From: Acidobacteriaceae bacterium
GTDB lineage: Bacteria > Acidobacteriota > Terriglobia > Terriglobales > Acidobacteriaceae
DNA length: 53,554 nucleotides
Direction: 5' to 3'
Assembly (NCBI GenBank): GCA_003152695.1
Contig: PMAT01000051.1
Span: 1 to 53,554, forward strand
Both the position numbers and the translations under genes were made by a program. Below, piece after piece: positions 8,819 through 17,330 of the stretch. The notes below the pieces were generated by a model. It was not told the origin of the DNA. It was given only the letters and a program-made list of their open reading frames with translations, and made no database searches. Numbering within the stretch: the first letter of the stretch is position 1; each line of letters begins with the position of its first letter.

Positions 8819-9796
8819 GTGCCTCACAAACTTTCACGGTGTTGGTATTTCGTTCTGGGGTTCATGGCGTTCTTATCTCCCGCTCTGTTCGCCGCCGAAC
8901 GCGGCGTCATGCTGCGCGAAGGCATCATCTACATTTCCCCGGACACCTCCTCGGCAAAGTTATCGAACATCGGCCGTGGCCGTGAGGTTACCGTTATCGA
9001 GCGCACCCCGGGTTGGGTCCACGCGGTGGGCACAGTGGATGTGATTACCGGCGTCGAGTTCGATGCTGAGGAGGAGGAGAACAACCGCAATGTTACCGGC
9101 TGGATTCTGGACAAGGGAGTGATCACGACGGCTACTCCCGATGGCGACAAGGTCCTATTCGGCGAGGCTTTCGATTCCGAGATGGAAGCCAGCCGGCGTG
9201 GCGGCCGGCGCGGAGCGGCGCAGGACGCCATGCGAATCTACGCACGCATCGCCGAATATTTCCCAACTTCCCCGCTGGCCGGAGAATCGCTTTATCGCAG
9301 CGCCGACATCCGCTGGCAGATCGAGGCGGAAGACCGGGCCACCCGTCCCTCGGCGAAAATGCGCGATCCTGCACTGCACATCCCGATCGACGAAGAGCAC
9401 ATGAAGCAGGTCATCAAGAAGTTTCCGCGCACCAAGTGGGCCGATTTGGCTTCCTATCACCTGATCGGCAACAAACTCTGTGGCGAATGGGAGGCGCAAG
9501 CTAAGTGTCCCGAAAAGGAAGCCGAGATGTATCTGAAGTACGCCGACGAGCATCCCCAGTCGCCCAAGGCCTCGGAGGCCCTTTACAAGGCGGCGTGGCG
9601 TTATTCTGCCCTGATCGTGATCTACCAGACAGGCAATCAGCCGAAGAAGGCCGATGACTCCGGCGCGCGCGCCATCAGTGTCGCCAAGAAACTAATCACG
9701 CAATACCCCAGCGACGAAGATTGGTCCGGCCGCGCCGCGCGTCTGATATACATGGTGCAGAACAAAATCCCCACATTTGGGAACACGGTGGAATAG
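8819..9796 (+). CDS. Exported SH3-like / TPR-like protein
   Basis: About 325 residues with an N-terminal signal peptide ending near SPALFA-AE, a bacterial SH3-like segment (about residues 25-90: REGIIYISPDTSSAKL through VTVIERTPGWVHAVG), and a helical C-terminal part with TPR-like helices (IYARIAEYFPTSPLAGESLYR; EMYLKYADEHPQSPKASEAL), reminiscent of BamD/YbgF-type scaffolds. The start is set by an AGGAG at 8807-8811 seven bases before the GTG at 8819; an ATG seven codons earlier lacks such a site. The product probably works in the periplasm. Its stop is one base from the uppP start, which hints at a cell-envelope role. Confidence 0.72.
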   Translation: MPHKLSRCWYFVLGFMAFLSPALFAAERGVMLREGIIYISPDTSSAKLSNIGRGREVTVIERTPGWVHAVGTVDVITGVEFDAEEEENNRNVTGWILDKGVITTATPDGDKVLFGEAFDSEMEASRRGGRRGAAQDAMRIYARIAEYFPTSPLAGESLYRSADIRWQIEAEDRATRPSAKMRDPALHIPIDEEHMKQVIKKFPRTKWADLASYHLIGNKLCGEWEAQAKCPEKEAEMYLKYADEHPQSPKASEALYKAAWRYSALIVIYQTGNQPKKADDSGARAISVAKKLITQYPSDEDWSGRAARLIYMVQNKIPTFGNTVE

Positions 9797-9797
9797 T

Positions 9798-10688
9798 TTG
9801 CCTATTCTTGAAGCGATTATCCTGGGCATCGTGCAGGGACTCACGGAATTCCTTCCTGTCTCCAGCACTGCACATCTGGCACTCATACCCTGGCTGGTCA
9901 CCCGGCTGGGACTGGCGAACTGGAGCGATCCCGGGCTCACTTTTGACGTGGCGCTGCACGCGGGCACACTGTTTGCGATTCTGTTTTACTTTTGGCGCAC
10001 CTGGATACAGATCCTGCGCGCGGCCTTTGGCGGAACAGTCGTCCGCTTTTCCGAAACCAGCGACAACGTGCGCGACTTGACGCCGGAAGAGCAGCGCCGC
10101 GAACGGCAACTGCTGTGGTACATGATCGCGGCGACCATACCTGCCGCCCTCGCCGGTGCGCTGCTGGAGAAGCGCATTGAAACCACTTTTCGCGCGCCCG
10201 TGCTGGTGGCTTCCATGCTCATCCTTGTTGCCCTGGTCATGTGGCTGGCCGAGCGCGCCAGCCGCTTCCAGAAGCCCCTGCCGCAGATCACCTTGGGCGA
10301 CGCCATGACGGTCGGCGTTTTGCAGGCTTTTGCCGTCATTCCTGGCGTCTCGCGCTCCGGTATCACGATCACCGGCGGGCTGTTTCGCAACTTCACGCGC
10401 GAAGCCGCGGCGCGTTTCAGCTTCCTGCTTTCCACTCCTATCATCGCGGGCGCCGCGCTCTTCAAGCTGCATCACGTGATGAAGCACGGCCTCCCACCTG
10501 GCGAGACTGCACCGGGAGCGGCCGCATTCGTCGCGGGAATCGTGATTTCAGCGCTGGTCGGCTATGCGACGATCGCGTTTTTCCTACGCTATCTGCAGAC
10601 AAGAACGCTGACCGTGTTCATCGTTTATCGCATCCTATTCGGCATCGCAGTACTGCTGCTGTGGCACTTCGGACGATACTCCGGATAG
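9798..10688 (+). CDS. uppP: Undecaprenyl-diphosphatase (BacA/UppP)
   Basis: Polytopic inner-membrane enzyme that recycles the lipid carrier undecaprenyl diphosphate for peptidoglycan and polysaccharide synthesis. Both signature motifs are present: the Glu-rich one near the N-terminus (QGLTEFLPVSSTAH) and the Arg/Ser one (PGVSRSGITITGG) near residue 190. About 296 residues, slightly longer than usual because of a cytoplasmic loop. The likely start is the TTG at 9798, one base after the preceding stop and preceded by GGTGGA; a TTG seven codons upstream overlaps the previous gene. Confidence 0.95.
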   Translation: MPILEAIILGIVQGLTEFLPVSSTAHLALIPWLVTRLGLANWSDPGLTFDVALHAGTLFAILFYFWRTWIQILRAAFGGTVVRFSETSDNVRDLTPEEQRRERQLLWYMIAATIPAALAGALLEKRIETTFRAPVLVASMLILVALVMWLAERASRFQKPLPQITLGDAMTVGVLQAFAVIPGVSRSGITITGGLFRNFTREAAARFSFLLSTPIIAGAALFKLHHVMKHGLPPGETAPGAAAFVAGIVISALVGYATIAFFLRYLQTRTLTVFIVYRILFGIAVLLLWHFGRYSG

Positions 10689-10898
10689 CTCGGCAACCGC
10701 AACAGCTTCTAAGTTTCCATTAATCCGGAATTCCGGGAATCCGACCCTTCGGAATCCAATCCAATCGCGAACATCCGCATTTGACACATCTGATCATGTC
10801 TTGGCCCTCGTCTTTTCAACGATGAACGTAGCGCCGAAGCCTTGTCAACCAGCCTGACCCGCGAGCCTCCTGTCGCACTCGCGAGACGGCAACGTCGG
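10689..10898. other. Convergent intergenic region with a perfect palindrome
   Basis: About 210 bases between uppP and the minus-strand island. It holds the perfect 12-bp palindrome CCGGAATTCCGG at 10725-10736, then further GGAATCC copies that can form a weak hairpin. It could act as a bidirectional terminator, but no T tract follows. No gene is seen. Confidence 0.4.
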
Positions 10899-11558
10899 TC
10901 ACTTCTCGACCTCTTTGATCTCGTGCGTAAACTCTGAAAGGAATTTCTCAATATCTCCAACAGCTTTCTCTAAGTAATCGTTGGGCAGTTTCAAGCCGTC
11001 ACCGCTGAGCGGCGTAATGAACTCACCATCAAACCAGTCCGCATGGCTTTTTTTCAACTTTTCGCAGTCTGGGCCGTCGCCGTGTTTTACGCAGTTCGCG
11101 ACCCTCCGAATTTCGTCGATGGCATCCCATGAAGATACGTTCTTCAGGTCGATATGCCAGGCACCTTTAATCTCTGTTATAACGTTATAAAGATGGGGCG
11201 GCTTCTCGTTGTCCATTTGTGTCGGCGTTTTTCCTAATTTCGTTCCGGCCTGACGATAAAAAAACGTAATCAAGTGCTGTTCTAGTATGTGGTATATCGC
11301 CACAGCGTAAAGATTCCGAAGCATTCGCTCAGTAGTATCAAGTACCGCCAGCTCCTCCGCCGCAAGGTCTTCCAAGTTATATCTTCGCGAATGTACACGC
11401 TCGCGTTCTTTCGTGATGGATGAAAGAAGCTGCTCGGTCCAACTAGACAAAATAGACTGCAATGCTGGCGATACGAACGACGTCAGAGCGCGGGCGCTGC
11501 GGGTCAGTGGTTGGTTCCTATATTTGAAACTCTTGTCCACCGCGTTTCTCCATCTCAT
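10899..11558 (-). CDS. Hypothetical protein with HEPN-like R-x6-H motif
   Basis: About 219 residues, mostly alpha-helical by sequence, no signal peptide and no membrane segment. I do not recognise it as a named family. Near residue 155 it reads RRVANCVKHGDG, in which Arg-x6-His with a polar Asn fits the R-x4-6-H catalytic signature of HEPN ribonucleases, in a helix context (DEIRRVANCVKH) typical of such domains. A family match is an inference from this motif. The ATG at 11558 is preferred to a TTG seven codons upstream. First of three minus-strand genes in a lower-GC patch between housekeeping genes, suggesting an acquired island. No nucleotidyltransferase partner of the HEPN-MNT type is next to it. 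Confidence 0.6.
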   Translation of the reverse strand: MRWRNAVDKSFKYRNQPLTRSARALTSFVSPALQSILSSWTEQLLSSITKERERVHSRRYNLEDLAAEELAVLDTTERMLRNLYAVAIYHILEQHLITFFYRQAGTKLGKTPTQMDNEKPPHLYNVITEIKGAWHIDLKNVSSWDAIDEIRRVANCVKHGDGPDCEKLKKSHADWFDGEFITPLSGDGLKLPNDYLEKAVGDIEKFLSEFTHEIKEVEK

Positions 11559-11655
11559 GACCCCAACAATGGACAACAAATGCAGGGGTTTGATTTCTCC
11601 ATCTTCCAGAAAACGTCTTCACCGCCCGGATGCGGAATTCCCCTGCCCCTGCGGC

Positions 11656-12099
11656 TCAGTGCAGTTCCTGCAACTCCTTTCGGAGTTTGGTGATTTCGTC
11701 TCTGTTCTCTTGTTTATGGTCTGACAGTGGCGTTAGTGTCGTCTTACCGCCCATCGTACGAATTTCCCGCTCGGTCTTTTGGGTGTTTTTCTCCAGCATA
11801 CAGTTGCGGTGATCTGCATCGAGGTTTATGACTCTCCAGCTTAGGCCGATTCGGAGTGCCGCAGTTGTGGCCGCATGTGACTCTGCACAAGCTTCTTCCA
11901 CTGCCAGCTTAGCTTGAACGGAGGCAGGAATGTAGGAGAGATCATCGTCGCAAACCTTGGTTGTGGCAATGTCCAGCGCATCAATAGCCAGTTCTGCTTT
12001 TTCCTTGAAATCTGTGCTGGCGTGATTTTGTTGGTAAACGAAGAAGCCGCCGATCCCCAAACCAGCCACGATGAGAACGATCACGACGAACAGTTTCAT
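11656..12099 (-). CDS. Hypothetical small membrane-anchored protein
   Basis: A 147-residue product with one N-terminal transmembrane segment (residues 3-23, rich in Val, Ile, Leu and Gly), a middle part with three Cys (including DDD and EEACAES stretches) and a charged C-terminal coiled-coil-like tail (ENRDEITKLRKELQELH). AAAGG lies six bases before the ATG. No family recognised. It is probably anchored in the inner membrane with its bulk outside. It is part of the three-gene minus-strand island. Confidence 0.55.
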   Translation of the reverse strand: MKLFVVIVLIVAGLGIGGFFVYQQNHASTDFKEKAELAIDALDIATTKVCDDDLSYIPASVQAKLAVEEACAESHAATTAALRIGLSWRVINLDADHRNCMLEKNTQKTEREIRTMGGKTTLTPLSDHKQENRDEITKLRKELQELH

Positions 12100-12197
12100 G
12101 ACTTACCTTTGCGCGTTAGCGTGCCGAACCGATTATGACGCTGAAACCGTTGAAAGCCTCGCCAAATTCGGAGCAGACCAGCTTTGGCATTGGTCCG

Positions 12198-12223
12198 CGA
12201 CTATACGAGCTCACGCAACGCCA
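12198..12223 (-). promoter_or_regulatory. Promoter-like element, copy A
   Basis: Read on the minus strand this 26-base stretch contains CTCGTATAGTCG, with TATAGT as a -10 candidate upstream of the 12099 gene. It closely resembles the stretch at 12644-12669 in front of the next minus-strand gene, so it looks like a duplicated promoter region. A -35 box is not clear. Confidence 0.35.
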
Positions 12224-12276
12224 AATGGCCGCCTTTGCTTCAGTGGGTTGGTTGGCGGGACTTGGGGCGAGCTTCA

Positions 12277-12579
12277 CTAATCCCCATAGTCAACCCGAAA
12301 CTTGGCGGCTTTACGTTCCTCCTCGGAAAACAGATCCCGGTATTTGGGCGAGCACACGTAGTGCTCGACGACCAGGTCGGGTCTCCTCAATCTTCTAGCT
12401 TCCTTGAACATCGGCCTTGTTGGGTTGCTTTTGAGTAGTTGGTGCGCGACATCAACCCCACGCTGCATCTCCAGCATTTCCCTGAATCGCGTCGAGCACC
12501 AGCCAAACTCTCGTTCTTTTTCCAGGATTTGCCACATGTCCGCGTTGAACTCATCCGCTAAACGGTCCATGTCAGTCAT
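12277..12579 (-). CDS. Conserved short hypothetical protein
   Basis: About 100 residues, soluble, rich in charged residues. The layout (GVDVAHQLLKSN, then a segment on LxRPDLVVEHYV, then FSEEERKAAKFRVDYGD at the end) matches a short conserved hypothetical type found scattered in many bacteria, often in mobile or defence-rich regions; its function is unknown to me. The start is decided by an unusually long GAGGAGGAGGAGG purine run nine bases before the ATG at 12579; an upstream in-frame start at 12624 has none. Confidence 0.6.
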   Translation of the reverse strand: MTDMDRLADEFNADMWQILEKEREFGWCSTRFREMLEMQRGVDVAHQLLKSNPTRPMFKEARRLRRPDLVVEHYVCSPKYRDLFSEEERKAAKFRVDYGD

Positions 12580-12643
12580 AAGCCTCAACCTCCTCCTCCT
12601 CAGCCAGCGACCAGATGGAGTCACCCTGGTCCAAAAGGGCAGA

Positions 12644-12669
12644 CGATTATACGAGGTGACTCTACGCCA
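12644..12669 (-). promoter_or_regulatory. Promoter-like element, copy B
   Basis: On the minus strand this reads with CTCGTATAATCG, a consensus -10 TATAAT, upstream of the 12579 gene. It shares most of 26 positions with copy A at 12198-12223, including the flanking TGGCGT and CTCG. Confidence 0.4.
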
Positions 12670-12997
12670 TTTGAGTTTCTTTGTCGCTTCTGCACGTGTT
12701 TCTTGCTGCGCACGGAGACCCAGCGCTTTCAGCTAACGTGTCATCCCGACCGAGGCCTGACACATTGCAAAATGCAACCCCGGACAACCGAACCTACTTA
12801 GCCACCCCCGCTCCTCCATTTCCACCCTCATCACCCTGCTTTCTTGGGATAATTATTTTGGCTCTGGCGTATCTGGTCCCCAATCGGCTGAAGGACGCCC
12901 ATTGGGGAGCCCGCATCGGTCGATTCCCGGCATCACGCTTTTTCGTTTGCGGCGGGTTGGACGTAAATGTGTGCCCGCGCTGGACGGAGCAGGCAGC
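12670..12997. other. Intergenic region upstream of ftsK
   Basis: About 330 bases between divergent genes. It contains a small inverted repeat GTGTCA/TGACAC around a GC-rich core near 12738-12763, which resembles a truncated intergenic repeat, and an AT-rich patch near 12845-12865 that could hold the ftsK promoter. No gene is supported; the open frame from 12902 is the untranslated lead-in to ftsK. Confidence 0.4.
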
Positions 12998-15478
12998 ATG
13001 AGTCCTGGCAAACGACGTGGTTCCGTGGCGCGCCCGAACGCCTACATGACAATCGCCTCGCGCGCTTTTACTCCGACGGGCAACCGGCGGCTCAATGAGC
13101 TGATCGGCTTCCTGATGTTGGTATTCGCGGTCCTCCTTGTCCTCGCGCTGGTATCGTATTCCCCGCTCGATCCGTCGCTGAATACCGCAGCAACTCCTCC
13201 CGCTTCCAGGCCGGCCCATAACTGGATCGGAGTGGTGGGGGCCATGGTCAGCGATCTTGGGCTCCAACTCTGTGGGGTCGCGGTATTTCTGATCCCGGTT
13301 TTTTTGGGGTTGTACTCGCTGCGATGGTTCCGTTCGCGGCCCATCACTGCCCCTTACGCCAAGGTGGTGGGTGCGGCTGGGTTGGTGACCTTCCTCTCCG
13401 GCTTCATTGGGCTGTTGCCCTTGAGCATTCGCTGGAAGGGAGTTGTCCCTTCCGAGGGACTTCTGGGCCGCATCGTCGCGGACGCGCTCATTCACTACTT
13501 CAACCTAGTTGGCGCCTATCTGCTTTGCCTGGCCGTAATCGCGGTGGCCCTGTATCTTTCCACGGCGTTTTCCTTTGGAGCTTTGCAGATATGGTCACAG
13601 ACGCGCTTCGCATTCGCCTATGCGGCGCTGGATCGGTTCGCCGACTGGCGACTCGAACGCGCCCGCAAGAAGGCAGCCAAGGAGCTTGAGAAGAAGCGCG
13701 CTGCCGCCGCCAATGCCAAGCCGGTGGTGACCGCCCAACTGATTCCCAAGCGATTCGCTGCGGCGGATGCCGAGGTTCCAGCAACGTCAACTCCCCAGGC
13801 AGGAATGGTTCCTCCGCTGCCGCAGACTGCGCATTCGACAAACGCAGCAAAGAGCGGCATTGAGCGTACATTCGGCGGCGAGGCGGTCCAACCAGACGGT
13901 GACGGCCGAGAGGCTTCCGGAGCCGCTGTCGCGGAAGACATTGCCGTCACCTCGCGCGCCGATAGCACACAGCACGGCAAGACCACCATGCCGCGCCTGG
14001 CCGGCAGCTACAAACTCCCTTCTACCGCCCTGCTGCACCGCCCGGACGAGCACAGCGACATCAACGAACTTGAGTTGAAGAACCTGGCGCAAGTGCTGGC
14101 GGAAAAATGCGGCGAGTTCGATGTCCGCGGGCAGGTGGTGCAGATCAATCCCGGCCCTGTGGTTACGACGTTTGAGTTCAAGCCGGAAGCCGGCATCAAG
14201 TATAGTCGCATCACCAGCCTTTGCGATGACCTCTGCCTGGCGCTGCGCGCCGAGAGCATCCTGATCGAACGCATGGCGGGAAAATCCACCGTAGGCATCC
14301 AGGTGCCAAACCACGAGCGCGAAACCATCTGGCTGCGCGAGGTGGTCGAAGCGCAGGAGTTTCTGGGGTCGAAGTCGAAGATCACCTTGGCGATGGGCAA
14401 GGACATCAATGGCCGCATCGTAACCGCCGAGTTGAACACCATGCCGCACCTGCTGATCGCTGGTTCCACCGGCTCGGGCAAGAGCGTGGCCATCAACGCG
14501 TTCATCATGTCCATGCTCTACAAGTCCACCCCCGAGCAGGTGCGCCTGATTCTGGTGGACCCGAAGCGGCTGGAGCTGGGCAACTATGAGGGTGTGCCGC
14601 ACCTGTACACGCCCATCATCACCGAGCCTAAGCTGGCGTCAAACGCCCTGCGCAATGCCGTTCGCGAAATGGAGCGGCGGCTGAAGGTGCTGGCCGAGAA
14701 GGGCGTCCGCAACATCGACCAGTACAACCGGCTCTTCGACAACAGCACTCCCAACCTGTTTGAAGATGGCAGCGAGGCGCATCCGTTGCCTTACATCGTC
14801 ATCATCATCGATGAGCTGGCCGACTTGATGATGCTCGACGGGCAAAACGTGGAAGCCTCCATCACGCGGCTGGCGCAGATGGCGCGCGCGGTCGGCATTC
14901 ATCTGATCCTGGCCACGCAACGGCCTTCGGTGGACGTCATCACCGGTTTGATCAAAGCCAATTTCCCCGCCCGCATGTCGTTCCGGGTGGCCACCAAGAT
15001 TGACTCGCGCACCATTCTTGACGCGAATGGCGCCGAAGCCCTGCTGGGCCGTGGCGATATGCTTTACCTGCCGAACGGATCAGCCCGGGTGCATCGCTTG
15101 CACGCGCCCCTGGTGACGGAGAAGGAAATTGCCGCGGTGGTGGAGTTCTGGCGCGCCCAGGGCGAAGCCCAGTATCAGGAGCACTTCCTGCAAGCTCCGC
15201 GCGAGGACGGCGAAAGCGGATTCGCGCCAAGCAGCGATGGTAGCGCCGAGGACGATAATGACGAGCTTTATCAGGACGCGGTGCGCATCGTGCTGGAATA
15301 CGGCAAGGCGTCCACTTCGCTGCTGCAGCGCCGCCTGCGCATCGGCTATGGACGCGCCGCTCATCTGATTGACCTGATGGAGCGGGATGGAATCGTGGGC
15401 GCAGCCGACGGTCCCAAGCCCCGCGAGGTGTTGAAGCGGCCTGACTGGTTGAGTGAAGTGGAAGACGCGATGCGCTAG
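12998..15478 (+). CDS. ftsK: DNA translocase FtsK/SpoIIIE
   Basis: Septum-located ATP-driven DNA pump that clears and aligns chromosome termini during division. About 826 residues. Four to five N-terminal membrane segments (residues about 30-220), a short Ala/Lys/Pro-rich linker, then the alpha/beta motor: Walker A GSTGSGKS near residue 488, Walker B IVIIIDELADL near 600, the ATQRPSVDVITGLIKANFPA stretch, and a C-terminal winged-helix gamma domain (about 755-826; QDAVRIVLEYGKASTSLLQR) that reads KOPS-type sites. GGAG eight bases before the ATG at 12998 decides the start over the upstream open frame. The linker is short compared with the E. coli protein, as in SpoIIIE. Confidence 0.96.
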   Translation: MSPGKRRGSVARPNAYMTIASRAFTPTGNRRLNELIGFLMLVFAVLLVLALVSYSPLDPSLNTAATPPASRPAHNWIGVVGAMVSDLGLQLCGVAVFLIPVFLGLYSLRWFRSRPITAPYAKVVGAAGLVTFLSGFIGLLPLSIRWKGVVPSEGLLGRIVADALIHYFNLVGAYLLCLAVIAVALYLSTAFSFGALQIWSQTRFAFAYAALDRFADWRLERARKKAAKELEKKRAAAANAKPVVTAQLIPKRFAAADAEVPATSTPQAGMVPPLPQTAHSTNAAKSGIERTFGGEAVQPDGDGREASGAAVAEDIAVTSRADSTQHGKTTMPRLAGSYKLPSTALLHRPDEHSDINELELKNLAQVLAEKCGEFDVRGQVVQINPGPVVTTFEFKPEAGIKYSRITSLCDDLCLALRAESILIERMAGKSTVGIQVPNHERETIWLREVVEAQEFLGSKSKITLAMGKDINGRIVTAELNTMPHLLIAGSTGSGKSVAINAFIMSMLYKSTPEQVRLILVDPKRLELGNYEGVPHLYTPIITEPKLASNALRNAVREMERRLKVLAEKGVRNIDQYNRLFDNSTPNLFEDGSEAHPLPYIVIIIDELADLMMLDGQNVEASITRLAQMARAVGIHLILATQRPSVDVITGLIKANFPARMSFRVATKIDSRTILDANGAEALLGRGDMLYLPNGSARVHRLHAPLVTEKEIAAVVEFWRAQGEAQYQEHFLQAPREDGESGFAPSSDGSAEDDNDELYQDAVRIVLEYGKASTSLLQRRLRIGYGRAAHLIDLMERDGIVGAADGPKPREVLKRPDWLSEVEDAMR

Positions 15479-15574
15479 AACGTCCGGCAGAAGAGCTGTC
15501 CACATTTCTCTAATTGCATTCAATCGAAGCCGTGGAGGATAATCGGCTGTTGCCGCCGCAGCCAGCGCCGTGGT

Positions 15575-16243
15575 GTGGCACTCTCTTTTGTGAACCTCCC
15601 GAACTACATCACGCTCACCCGGATCTTCAGCATCCCGGTCCTGATTTGGATCTTGTCCAGCAACCGCTTCAGCTCTACCAACGGCGAGCGCGAACTGCTG
15701 GCCTCGTTCGTGTTCATCGCGGCTTCGCTGACCGACGCCATTGACGGCTACCTCGCTCGCAAGCGCGCCCAGGTGACAACCATGGGCATGCTGCTCGACC
15801 CGGTGGCCGACAAGTTGCTGATTGCCGCGGCCTTCATCACCCTGGTGCAATTCAATCCCCGCACCGTACCCGCCTGGATGGCCGTCATCATCATTGGGCG
15901 CGAGTTCCTGGTGAGCGGCTTGCGATCCATTGCGGCTTCGGAGGGCTTCACCATCCAGGCCAGCGAGCTGGGCAAAACCAAGATGGTGGTGCAGATCGTC
16001 TCGGTGGTGGCGGCGATTATCGATCACCATTGGGCGCATCTTCCCTGGTACTTCCTGAGTTTGCCGGTGCATCCCATCGCACTGCTATCGATCTGGCTGA
16101 TGGTGGCGTTGTCGCTGCTGTCGGCCATCGACTACTTCGTTGGGTTCTGGAGGAAGATTGACCGCCATGCCGAAAAGCGCCGCAAGCGGCGTTCCTTTGT
16201 GCTGAGCCGGCGCAGAAAGCGCAACGATGTCCCCGTACTCTGA
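15575..16243 (+). CDS. pgsA: CDP-diacylglycerol-glycerol-3-phosphate 3-phosphatidyltransferase
   Basis: Inner-membrane enzyme making phosphatidylglycerol-phosphate from CDP-diacylglycerol. The CDP-alcohol phosphotransferase signature D-x2-D-G-x2-A-R-x8-G-x3-D-x3-D is complete (DAIDGYLARKRAQVTTMG then LLDPVADK, from residue about 54). Several hydrophobic helices and a basic C-terminal tail (AEKRRKRRSFVLSRRRKR) are visible. GTG at 15575 or GTG at 15590 may be the start; similarity begins at VNLPNYITLTR, favouring the second. Its 3' end overlaps the next gene by 17 bases. Confidence 0.9.
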   Translation: MALSFVNLPNYITLTRIFSIPVLIWILSSNRFSSTNGERELLASFVFIAASLTDAIDGYLARKRAQVTTMGMLLDPVADKLLIAAAFITLVQFNPRTVPAWMAVIIIGREFLVSGLRSIAASEGFTIQASELGKTKMVVQIVSVVAAIIDHHWAHLPWYFLSLPVHPIALLSIWLMVALSLLSAIDYFVGFWRKIDRHAEKRRKRRSFVLSRRRKRNDVPVL

Positions 16244-16811
16244 AGAGCCACGCACTGCGACTGCAGTGCAGTCGTGCGAGTATTCGCAGGAAGAACGCGA
16301 ACTGCTTCTGCGGCTCGCTCATCGCTCGATTGAGTTGGCGCTGGAAGGACGCGCTATCGACTCAAACGCGCCGACGGCCCACTTGGCCGAACCACGCGGC
16401 GCCTTCACCACTTTGCATCTGGAGGGTGAACTGCGCGGCTGCATCGGGTATGTGCTGCCCACCCAGTCCCTCTATGCGACGGTTGCGGAGACAGCCAGGG
16501 CTGCAGCCTTGGATGACCCGCGTTTTCCGCCAGTGACACCGGCGGAGGCGGCACACCTGAAGATTGAGATCAGCGTGCTGTCACCCTTGCAGCCGGTTCG
16601 GCCCGAAGAGGCGATCGTCGGCCAACATGGACTTGTCGTCACCCAAGGCAATCGCCGTGGATTGCTGCTGCCGCAGGTTCCCATCGAGTGGCAGTGGGAC
16701 CGCGAAACCTTTCTCGCACAGACCTGCTTGAAGGCGGGGCTCCCGCCGGACGCATGGCAGCATGGCGCACAATTGCAGGCCTTCACCGCCGAAGTGTTTG
16801 GCGAACTCTAA
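16227..16811 (+). CDS. AMMECR1 domain protein (AmmeMemoRadiSam system protein A-like)
   Basis: A 194-residue cytosolic AMMECR1-fold protein with the family core motif LRGCIGY (residues about 70-76), a following ETARAAALDDPRFPPVTPAE stretch and IEISVLSPL. In many prokaryotes such proteins occur with a MEMO1-like and a radical-SAM protein; neither partner is adjacent here. The biochemical function is not settled. It overlaps pgsA, so it is translationally coupled. Its last 144 bases occur again, mutated, at 17331-17475. Confidence 0.88.
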   Translation: MSPYSEEPRTATAVQSCEYSQEERELLLRLAHRSIELALEGRAIDSNAPTAHLAEPRGAFTTLHLEGELRGCIGYVLPTQSLYATVAETARAAALDDPRFPPVTPAEAAHLKIEISVLSPLQPVRPEEAIVGQHGLVVTQGNRRGLLLPQVPIEWQWDRETFLAQTCLKAGLPPDAWQHGAQLQAFTAEVFGEL

Positions 16812-16913
16812 GTCGGTCTGCGGCAGTTCCTCAGGGATGGCAGGACCAACAACACCCGAAAACCTGCCGTTAAGTACCCCCCTCCCCCCCGGCATTTATC
16901 AATCTTTGTTTTC
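16812..16913. other. Spacer with C-rich run after AMMECR1
   Basis: Noncoding. It contains a C-rich run (CCCCCCTCCCCCCC near 16877-16890), which is a G-run on the other strand, directly before the palindrome cluster. Confidence 0.5.
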
Positions 16914-17123
16914 AATACTTTGCCTGCAAAGTATTCATAACACGTAACTTATGTTAGGCGGTAAGTCCTTGTGGCTGAATACTTTGCACAATTCACGCCA
17001 AAGTATTCATAACACGCAACTTAGACGCTGCCATAAGTCATTGCTCCTCAATGCTTTGCGTGATTCCAGCCAAAGTATTCTATCTAAAATAGTTACACGC
17101 AAAGTATTGCGAACAAAATACTT
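16914..17123. repeat. Cluster of AATACTTTG/CAAAGTATT palindromic elements
   Basis: Four related inverted repeats. Element 1: AATACTTTGC-CT-GCAAAGTATT, perfect, 16914-16935. Element 2: AATACTTTG (16978-16986) with CAAAGTATT (16999-17007). Element 3: AATGCTTTG (17050-17058) with CAAAGTATT (17071-17079). Elements 2 and 3 have the same 12-base spacer length. Element 4 has the arms swapped (CAAAGTATT 17100-17108, AATACTT 17117-17123). The right arms of elements 1 and 2 continue into a shared CATAACACG-Y-AACTTA tail, giving a 25-base repeat with 24 equal positions, 72 bases apart. The period is about 72 bases. Confidence 0.85.
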
Positions 17124-17330
17124 ACCGAAGCACAAGCCAGTTGCCAGCTTGCTGTTTTTCAAAGATCCTGCCGCAGCGACCGTTCACCATCTGCCCAGCG
17201 AAGACGGGCATTCGCGACGCCGGAGACTGACTCTGGCCTTCCCATTTTATCTTGCGGATATGAGTGGGGCCGAGAAGAAAACGCATTCCGCAGAACGAAG
17301 GTAACCCCTGAAGAATGCGGGTGCCCCAGA

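Noticed and set aside
15080-16072. Minus-strand frame of 330 codons over ftsK and pgsA
   Set aside because: Antisense to two conserved genes; low-complexity composition.
16927-17023. Possible CRISPR array
   Set aside because: The 25-base repeat occurs only twice, is part of a palindrome system with inverted copies, and no cas gene is nearby.
16951-17304. Open frame of 117 codons across the palindrome cluster
   Set aside because: Its translation merely reflects the repeats (repeated SIHNTQL-like pieces), it has no family likeness, and the region is better explained as noncoding.
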